From assembly GCA_015478945.1 (NCBI GenBank), contig JABUQX010113468.1, positions 1-17,500 of the forward strand: a stretch of DNA of 17,500 bases, read 5' to 3'. The notes under the pieces are model-generated. The model ran no database searches and was not told where the DNA came from. It was given only the letters and a program-made list of their open reading frames with translations. Below are positions 1 through 7,331 of this stretch, piece by piece. This DNA comes from Trachelipus rathkii. Lineage: Eukaryota; Arthropoda; Malacostraca; Isopoda; Trachelipodidae. How positions within the stretch are numbered: position 1 is the first letter of the stretch; each line of letters begins with the position of its first letter. The position numbers and the translations under genes were made by a program.

Positions 1-1
1 G

Positions 2-733
2 CTAATTGAAATTTATGCCTATAAAGCTAGCTTGTGAAATCTCTTTTAATATGTGCATCCTACATATTTCCCAAGAGCAAGAAAGTAAATCATTTTGTAT
101 AGTCATTGAAGTTCCTTTGAAAACGTTAGAACTTTTTAAGTGATCTCTTAAAGTTGGATCTAATTCAGCACTGTATTCTATTAAGGATTTAAAAACACCA
201 GGATTCATAGAATCAGAACTTTCGTCATGACCCCTTAAGGGGAGTTCAAGATTTGCACAAAATTTGATGGCTTTGATAATTCTTAGTAAAATGTATCTAT
301 TTTTAGTAACTTGCTGATTGTGGCATTCAATCGCTTGTTTGTAAGCAGAATCAATATTTTCTTTTATATTTACTTTTCCTAATACTGCTAAATTAGCCTC
401 ATTGTTTATATGACTTACAGAAGCTTCATGTTTACCTATTTTGACTGATAGATGGGCTAAATCAGTCACTCCAATTCTAGCCCAAGAATCATCTCCTTCA
501 AATAGCAAACATGGGAAGCAAAATAGAGCATTTTTCTCTGAGGAGCCGCAGAGCCATTTGTGTCTCTTATATAAATCCACGTTAAATTTTCGAGAGTACG
601 GTTTTTTGCTCTTGTATGATGTCTGAGTTAATTTTATATTTGGCATAGGCCTACCAAGCTCTTTTATATTTAATTTTTCTTCAAGAGAAAATCTTGAAAA
701 CTTATTATTTAATATATTTAATACACTATTCAT
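2..733 (-). pseudogene. ZMYM1-type hAT transposase, N-terminal half, stopped before the catalytic core
   Basis: The 243-residue reading frame matches the start of the zinc-finger MYM-type-1-like family of hAT transposases. Residues 24-36 carry the family's Gly-Arg-Pro...Asn-Ile-Lys lead-in. Residues 48-80 form a TTF-type zinc finger: WLCGS at 60-64, FCFPCLLF at 71-78, Cys62/72/75, with His102 and His108 in a HExSxxHI-like stretch. PLRGHDE lies at 165-171 and a DUF4371-like segment follows (LRDHLKSSNVFKGTS at 195-209). The frame ends in TAG at 4-2 after FIGINFN, exactly where relatives normally continue with the Asp-Glu-Thr-Thr-Asp block holding the first catalytic Asp. The last residue is Asn where Asp is expected. 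Family members run to many hundreds of residues, so this is a truncated remnant or a stop-disrupted copy. Sequence beyond position 1 is unseen. I infer it is not functional as a transposase. Confidence 0.82.
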
Positions 734-896
734 TTTGAAATTATTATACTAACATGTAAAAAATATATAAAACAATTAAAAACTCAAACACAAACTCACT
801 CCAAATGATTGCACGTTAACTGACATAAAAAATAAATTATTATGGGATTCGATGTGTCGCTACTATGAAATCAATGTAAAAATTAACACAAAAAAA

Positions 897-1076
897 ATAT
901 ATATTATTATATATATATATATATATACTATATAATATAAATTATATATATATATATATATTATATATATATATATATTATATATATATACTATATATAT
1001 TATTATTATATATATTATATTATATGTATAATATATATATATAATAATAATAATAATAATACATAAATAATAATAT
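897..1076. repeat. (TA)n and (TAA)n simple repeats
   Basis: Imperfect (TA)n from about 897 to 1041, broken by occasional TAT/TTA slips, passing into (TAA)n at about 1042-1060. The preceding 734-896 is AT-rich, with no recognisable gene or element; it is the 5' flank of the hAT remnant. Confidence 0.9.
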
Positions 1077-1452
1077 CAGTGTACGACAACTTACGCTGAG
1101 GCGATCTTAAGAATCGCTCCAAAGTAAGTATTTTATAATCTCTTCTATATCGCTGCCAGACGTATAATTTTCACATAACTATTGGAGCTATCAGGAGCGA
1201 TGAATGATTTCGCTCGCCAACTCATATTCTTATATAAATAGAATTTCAAAAACTACGTACAACTGAGACAAGTATGTTTATTCAATTTCTTCTTATTAGA
1301 TGAAATTTTCTTACGTTTCTGCCTTATTACAAGAGTTTTTAAAATTTCCATTCAATTATTTATTAAAAACATGATCTTTTAATTAAGTGTTATAATTCAG
1401 AATTTATGTATAATTAGTGAGAAGGAGAGATCGCTCCATCGCTCCTATACAC

Positions 1453-1454
<2 letters not shown>
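1077..1454. other. Unclassified stretch with recurrent ATCGCTCC octamer
   Basis: I see no coding signature. The octamer ATCGCTCC occurs at 1113-1120, 1430-1437 and 1438-1445 (the last two in tandem), and its reverse complement at 1194-1201. A near-palindrome (GCGATCTTAAGAATCGC) includes part of the first copy. This could be a decayed MITE-like or satellite fragment, but no terminal repeats or target duplication could be established. Confidence 0.35.
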
Positions 1455-1551
<97 letters not shown>

Positions 1552-1576
1552 TATATATATTATAATATATATATAT
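1455..1576. repeat. (TA)n microsatellite
   Basis: About 120 bp of near-perfect dinucleotide AT repeat. Reading frames through it give alternating Ile/Tyr and are artefacts. The following 1577-1827 holds no recognisable gene, only a 16-nt T run at 1731-1746. Confidence 0.97.
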
Positions 1577-1827
1577 GCATTTCGTGAGAAGCTCACAGTT
1601 AGCCGCCGACTGAACTTCACTGATTTTCTTTTTAATATAGCGATTCAGTGGCAACTGTTACTTCTCTAAATCAAAAAAATAATTCGCTTTCTTAAGCTTA
1701 TGAGGACTAATTTGATTTATGTTTGCCAGGTTTTTTTTTTTTTTTTCAAGCTCAAAAAGAAAGAAAAAGTGGATTCCCCCATTAAAAGTACGAAAAATAT
1801 GAATTTTTCATATAAAAAATATTTAAA

Positions 1828-1885
1828 ATATATATAATATATATATGTATATATATTATATATATATAGTATATTAATATTACTA

Positions 1886-1931
<46 letters not shown>

Positions 1932-1965
1932 TATATATAAATATATTATATATATATATATATAT

Positions 1966-2010
<45 letters not shown>

Positions 2011-2071
2011 ATATATAATATATTATATATATATAGATATATGATATATAATATATATATTATTATATAGA

Positions 2072-2118
<47 letters not shown>

Positions 2119-2206
2119 GACGAGAGAGAGAACGGAAGAGAGAAGCAGAGAGAAGAGAGAGATGAGAGGCAGAGAGGGAGAAGAGAGGGAGAGAGAGAGA
2201 GAGATA
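1828..2206. repeat. Compound (TA)n-(GA)n microsatellite
   Basis: Imperfect (TA)n at 1828-2069 passes directly into a purine-only-like (GA)n tract with scattered C/T interruptions at 2070-2206. The Ile/Tyr/Ser/Leu-rich antisense reading frame across it is not a gene. Confidence 0.95.
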
Positions 2207-2281
2207 TGAAACTTCTGTTTCTAGGAAACCTCAAACGCAGAATGAAAATTAAGACCAATGCATATCTGAACATTTATTTTA

Positions 2282-2320
2282 AGACGACGTTTCGACACAA
2301 CCAGTGTCATCATCAGGTCT
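2282..2320 (-). ncRNA. Hammerhead-ribozyme-like motif in the left arm
   Basis: On the minus strand, AGAC (2320-2317) precedes CTGATGA (2316-2310). One extra T follows, then a perfect 5-bp stem GACAC/GTGTC with a 5-nt loop, then GAAA (2293-2290), CGTC and GTCT (2285-2282). This gives core boxes 1 and 2, a stem II, a 4-bp stem I (AGAC with GTCT), a self-complementary ACGT as a minimal stem III, and a GTC site that would be cut after 2286. Minimal type I hammerheads with very short stem III are known in Penelope-like elements and retrozymes. The unpaired T (2309) between the core A and stem II departs from the canonical fold, so activity is uncertain. Confidence 0.45.
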
Positions 2321-2703
2321 ATAAAGAATATTAAAACTATAATTTATAAGTGAAAATTAAAAATTACAGATTAAAAACATAAAATATGAACAATAATGAA
2401 CATAATAAAGAATAAAAAAAAAAAAAAATGCTAATAAAATCAGCAATATAAAAACTAATAATAACATAAATAATATTGATAATATCAATCATAATGTAAA
2501 TAACAAATGTAATATATTGTTATTTACATTATGATTGCTATTATCAATATTATTTATGTTATTATTAGTTTTTATATTACTGATTTTATTACCATTTTTT
2601 ATTATTTTTTTTTATTTCTTAGTTGTCTTTATTGTTCGTATTTTAGTTTTTAATCTGTAATTTATTAATTTACATTAATATTATTATAGTTTAATATTCT
2701 TAT

Positions 2704-2745
2704 AGACCTGATTTGATGACACTGGTTTGTGCGAAAACGTCATAT
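2704..2745 (+). ncRNA. Degenerate partner of the hammerhead-like motif in the right arm
   Basis: The mirrored copy keeps AGACCTGA, GACACTGGTT and a GAAAACGTC box. It has gained bases in the CTGATGA core (reads CTGATTTGA), altered the 3' half of stem II, has an extra A in GAAA, and lost the GTCT strand of stem I. I infer it is a mutated, non-catalytic copy. Confidence 0.35.
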
Positions 2746-2790
2746 TAAAATAAATGTTCAGATATGCATTGGTCTTAATTTTTTCATTCT

Positions 2791-2957
2791 ATATATATAT
2801 ATATTATATAAATATAAATATATAAAAATAAAATATATATATATATATATAATATATTAATAATATATTATAATATAATATATATATATATATATTATAT
2901 ATATATATAATAATACTATATATATTATAATTATATATATATATTATATATATATAC

Positions 2958-2994
<37 letters not shown>

Positions 2995-3238
2995 ATATAT
3001 ATTATATATATATAATATATTATATATAAATAATATTATATTAATATTATATATATATATATATATATAATAGTATTATATATATTATCATTATATATAT
3101 ATATTATATATATTATAGATTTATTATATAATATATATAATATAATTGCATTTGCCTACTCAAGAATTGTGACCAAGAGCCACCCACTGATATATATATA
3201 TTATATATATAATATAATATATATATATAATATATATA

Positions 3239-3318
<80 letters not shown>

Positions 3319-3328
3319 TATAATATAT

Positions 3329-3410
<82 letters not shown>

Positions 3411-3422
3411 ATTATATATACA

Positions 3423-3467
<45 letters not shown>

Positions 3468-3544
3468 ATATATGAATATATATATGTATATATATATATT
3501 ATATATATATATATAGATATATATATATATATATATATAAATAC

Positions 3545-3624
<80 letters not shown>

Positions 3625-3778
3625 ATATATATATTATATATATATATTTATATATATATTATATATATATACGTATATTATATATATATAGATATAATAT
3701 ATTATATATAGATATATATAATATATATATATATAAATATATATATATATATTATATATATATATTATATATTATAAA

Positions 3779-3816
<38 letters not shown>

Positions 3817-3832
3817 TATATATATATATATG
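2791..3832. repeat. Long imperfect (TA)n tract
   Basis: More than 1 kb of TA dinucleotides with TTA/AAT slips and occasional G. It is interrupted only by a unique 43-bp island at about 3147-3189 that resembles nothing I recognise. No gene is supported. Confidence 0.95.
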
Positions 3833-3837
3833 ATATC

Positions 3838-5422
3838 AATTTTTTACCGTAAAGGCGGGTGGCCCGGATGCATTCCTCCCCGAGTTTTGAGGAATGTGCT
3901 TACGTGTGACCCTGCCCCTCGTTCTAATTATATTCTTCTATGTCTCAATACTAGCGCACTTTCCCTCAGTGTTGGAGCACGCACATGTCCAACCTATTCC
4001 GAAAAAGGAAGTCGCTCTGATTTCTAATTATCGCCCTATAGCTCTTACTTGTTTACTGATTACGCTATTTGCACCTTGCGCAAGTCTCACTTATACGTCC
4101 TTTTGGAATCTCATCCTCTTCTTTCAGATGCCAGTAAAAGGCTTTCGGCGGTTCAAGGAGTACTGGCGACTATATTTCCTATTTAACCGATTTATGGTTT
4201 TCCGCTTTTAGGAACTACGGCGGAGACCTTGCGTGGGTGGCGCCGACATATCCAAAGCATTTGACCGGGTTATGGCACGCGTCACTGCTCTCCAAGCTCC
4301 CCTCCTTTGGGTTTCCTCCTTCTTTTTTCTACTTATGTCAAGCTTTCTTTCAAGTGCTCAATATCGGCTGTGTTGATGGAGCGACCTCTTCTTCTTTTCT
4401 GTTAAGTAGTGTGTTCAATAGTGGTGTTCCTTATCTCCTACTTTATTCTTACTTATCATTAATGATTCTTCTCACCGGCACAACTGACGGTGTTGACACC
4501 TATGCCGATGCCTCGACCCCTTCATTCTTTCAAACTCATTTCAATTCTGCTCCCTCTGTTACTCTAGAATTGCCTCTCGTTTTAACCTTTCCGATTCTAT
4601 TCTCACTGATCTGATAGAATTTCCGATAGGGGTCATCTCAACCCTTGTGAAATTCAATTCTTTTTAAAAGCTCAAACTTCTACGAAATCTCCCTCTCTTA
4701 AAAACACCTTCTAACTTTCCAATATCTTTCGACGGTTCTCTCGTCTCTTTTGTTGACAATATAAACATCCATGACCCTAACATAAACAAAAAAAATGTCT
4801 GATGGAAACCTCACATCACAACGGTTGCTAGGCGGCCTCAAAGAAACTGGAGTTCTGTTTAGACGGCGAGACTTTTTTTTCCTCTTCTCAGTTACTCCAG
4901 CTATACAAGGCCTCTCATCCTCCGCCCTTGTATGGAGTACTGTTCTCACATCTGGGCTCTCTGGTTTTCACCCGGCTTTTGGACAGTGTCGAGTCAAAAG
5001 CCAAAGCTTATAAACTGTTCGGCTACTTTCCAGTTCACTGGACCCTCTATCTTGCGAGGCGATGTTGGTACTTTATCTCTTTTCTATAGTACCGCAGCGG
5101 CAGGTGTTCCAGGGAACTTACCACTCGCGTACCACCACCTTACGACGCCCGTACCACAAGGGGTGCTGTGTCTGCGCACGAGTTTTGGTAGATATTGGTA
5201 ACTCAGGCTAGTTCGATGCGCGTGCTTCCTTTCTTTCCCTGCCACCTCTGGTTTCTGTGGAATTCTCCTCCATCTCTTGTTTCCTGCTGAATGTAATTCT
5301 CCCTCACTTTAAACCGCGTCTGTTGCCTCATCATGCCGTATTTGCGGTGCGGATGAAATTTTGAAGGTTGCAACACCCTCCTCCCTGGATAGGGCTCTAC
5401 GCTGTGAGTGAGTGGTGAACAA

Positions 5423-5468
<46 letters not shown>
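3838..5468 (+). pseudogene. Jockey/CR1-type LINE reverse transcriptase remnant with poly(A) tail
   Basis: A 5'-truncated, frameshifted non-LTR retrotransposon. Recognisable blocks, in different frames, are: IPPRVLRN near 3869; VQPIPKK and NYRPIALT at about 3988-4053 (RT motif 1); ADISKAFDRV at 4242-4271 (motif A), with an extra base before the WHASLLSKL continuation; NSGVP then YADA near 4500, where Tyr-Ala-Asp-Asp is expected (motif C, second Asp lost). The post-RT region includes KETGVLFRRR and MEYCSHIW near 4932, and a RGDVGTLSLFY block near 5054. The order matches LINEs annotated as mobile element jockey. At least several frameshifts and stops make it inactive. It ends in A42 at 5427-5468, and its 5' edge abuts (TA)n. 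Exact clade (Jockey versus CR1) is not resolved. Confidence 0.85.
5427..5468 (+). repeat. LINE poly(A) tail
   Basis: Uninterrupted run of 42 A at the 3' end of the LINE remnant, consistent with target-primed reverse transcription. Such an intact run beside a frameshifted body may have been re-expanded by slippage. Confidence 0.85.
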
Positions 5469-5475
<7 letters not shown>

Positions 5476-6076
5476 AATTTTTTGTCGAGAAGTAAAAAAT
5501 CCTTGTCAAAAAACATTAAAAAAAACATAATCAGTGTTTGGATTGATGTCTTCGGATGCCGTTTGGTTTCAGGATCGTACTCAAAACCCATGATTCATCG
5601 CCTGATATAACTTTATCCAAAAAATTGTGCTTCATTTCGTGTCTCTTTCAGTAAAGCTTGGACAATTTTGATCCTGTTCGCTTTCTGCTCCACAAACAAG
5701 TCTTTTGGCACTAGTTTTGCACAAATTTATCGCATGTGCAAATGGTTCGTTAAAATTATATGAACTGCATTTATTCAAAAACCAGATATTCTTCTGCAAC
5801 CACTCTGACACTGAACCGGCGGTCTCTCTCCTTCACAGCTCTAACAACTTCCACATTTTCATCGTTTGTTGACGAAAAGTTTGGTCTTCCACAACGAGGG
5901 TCGTCTTCAAAATTTTCTCGGCCCTCTTGAAGACTTTGAGCCACTTAAAAACTATAGTTCTCGATGGAGATGGCATCCCCATAAGCTTCATTTATTAAAG
6001 AAGCAAATGTCTGCATGGCAGACGTGGTACGTTTCACACAGAATGATAGCATACCGCTGTCAATATTTATCTGCAT
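5469..6076 (-). pseudogene. Mariner-family transposase remnant, 3' end missing
   Basis: Reading the minus strand, the blocks occur in mariner order. FCVKRTTSAMQTFASLINEAYGD begins at about 6045; only its first part is certain. A stop follows, then the stretch equivalent to FKEGRE...DDPRCGRP near 5900, then DENVEVVRAVKERDRRFSVR, then GDESW at about 5602-5588 with the first catalytic Asp codon at 5599-5597. A one-base shift precedes FEYDPETKR (5585-5559). Several stops and frameshifts are present. Similarity ends at the LINE poly(A) junction, so the part holding the remaining catalytic acidic residues is absent. The C-terminal third of a typical transposase of about 350 residues is therefore missing. 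No convincing terminal inverted repeats were found in 6077-6335, which otherwise holds no recognisable gene. Confidence 0.82.
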
Positions 6077-6335
6077 CGCAAAAACGTAACGATGATAGAA
6101 AACACGCCCATAACACAAAAAAATTGTAGGCAAAAACCGTAACGAGGTTTTAGAACACACGACCCATAACTTAAACAGATGTAGCTGCCAAGACTGACTT
6201 TATAAATCTGGTTAAAAACTGGTATGGATATGTAGCGTAGGTAACTAGCTACCCACTCGGTATACGTCACGGAGGAGCTACGTTACTCAGTCGTTCATGG
6301 GAAATTCAGTAAACTTACTTTTAGGACAGAGGAAT

Positions 6336-6520
<185 letters not shown>

Positions 6521-6565
6521 GGGCCGGAACAGGAAAAAAATTCGGGAGGTGGGTTTGCAGGATAA
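6521..6565. other. Short GC-rich island, possible DNA-transposon end
   Basis: A 45-bp unique island between two (TA)n tracts, beginning GGGCCGGAACAGG. Its GGCCG opening followed by a purine-rich stretch resembles some hAT terminal inverted repeats, and the same GGCCG also marks the end at 15842 read inward. The shared stretch is only about 5 nt, so this is weak. Confidence 0.25.
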
Positions 6566-6735
6566 ATATAATAATATATATAGTATATATAATAGAGAAT
6601 ATATATATATATATATATAATAATATATATATATAATATATATATATATATATAGTATATATATATATATTATATATAATATTAATATTATATATATATA
6701 TATATATAAATATATATAGATATTATATATATATA

Positions 6736-6828
<93 letters not shown>

Positions 6829-6852
6829 TTTATAAATATATTATATATATAT
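6566..6852. repeat. (TA)n tract abutting the Penelope-like cluster
   Basis: Imperfect (TA)n runs directly into the 3' terminus of the minus-strand PLE copy at about 6853. Confidence 0.92.
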
Positions 6853-7040
6853 TATTAAAGTAAAATCTCACTCTTGACGTAGTTTGTATTTATTAGTTGC
6901 GAACCCTTTGGCATAAAGCAAAACTATAATTTAAAATGAATTTATTAATACACTTGAAACATAATTAAAGTTAAAACAATGTTAAAATGTTTCTATATTC
7001 CATGAGTTAATGGTATTATTTAAAACAAATTGCAAAAGTC

Positions 7041-7061
7041 TTTCGCTTCATATCAAGAAGC
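7041..7061 (-). other. Stem-loop followed by GAAA in the PLE 3' UTR (copy B)
   Basis: The minus strand reads GCTTC (7061-7057), a 7-nt loop, GAAGC (7049-7045), then GAAA. Upstream is CCGAATGAG. The order resembles hammerhead box 1, stem II and box 2, but box 1 departs from CTGATGA and no good cleavage-site strand is seen. Identical stem-loops occur at 9957-9977 (minus) and 13532-13552 (plus). Confidence 0.4.
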
Positions 7062-7300
7062 CTCATTCGGCTGCCTCTATGTTTAAAACACCAACTCTGG
7101 AATATGACTGAACAAAAATATTTCGAAGAATCTGGTGCTGAATTTTTATTTTTCATGAGCAATGACATGGGTAGTTAAGTGGTTGAAAATATTTGTCCGT
7201 TGGATTTTATATTATGTGTATTCGAAAAATAACTTAGGAAAAATTATGAACTTGTTCTGAATTGGGGTACGATATAGCAATTACTTATTGTAAGGATATA

Positions 7301-7319
7301 GGGGGAGGGGGAGGGGGGG
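7301..7319 (+). other. G-run tract opposite the PLE 3' UTR
   Basis: G5-A-G5-A-G7 on the plus strand, about 15 nt below the ORF stop. It repeats at 10217-10235, and in complement with one change at about 13274-13292. It could fold as a G-quadruplex on the non-coding strand. The element RNA would carry the C-rich strand. Confidence 0.6.
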
Positions 7320-7331
7320 AGAGAAAGAAGA

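Larger units (their letters stand above)
2239..2790. mobile_element. Foldback palindrome element (inverted repeat, 10-bp spacer)
   Basis: The left arm 2239-2506 is the reverse complement, with scattered substitutions and small indels, of the right arm 2517-2790. The outer ends match as AGAATGAAAATTAAGACC against its complement ending in ...TTCATTCT. The innermost 11 nt (2496-2506) match the complement of 2517-2527 exactly, leaving only 2507-2516 unpaired. No ORF is present. Simple repeats lie on both sides: (GA)n ends about 30 bp to the left, and (TA)n starts directly at 2791. It could be a foldback/MITE-like unit, or two head-to-head copies of a short hammerhead-bearing fragment such as a retrozyme or PLE terminus. 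A transcript of either strand would fold into a long hairpin. Confidence 0.85.
6853..7331 (-). repeat. PLE pseudo-LTR/3' UTR, left copy
   Basis: The 3' UTR of copy B. It repeats the sequence at 9771-10247 and ends by reading again into the ORF's own first codons: the minus strand encodes MPKGSQLINTNYVKS near 6914-6870, then diverges into stops and (TA)n. The start codon and about 15 codons therefore belong to the repeated terminus. It also carries a C-rich tract just after the stop codon and a GAAGC stem-loop. Confidence 0.85.

Noticed and set aside
1077..1622. hAT-like element with CAGTG ends (CAGTG at 1077, CACTG ending at 1622)
   Set aside because: Only the five terminal bases agree, and the flanking 8-mers (AATAATAT and ATTTTCTT) are not a target duplication.
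1414..1654. Small ORFs of alternating Ile and Tyr
   Set aside because: They are translations of (TA)n. The same applies to frames at 1782-2273, 3169-3411, 13691-13924 and 15804-15992.
4698..4949. Minus-strand 83-codon ORF in the LINE remnant
   Set aside because: Antisense shadow; the plus strand carries recognisable LINE protein blocks over the same interval.
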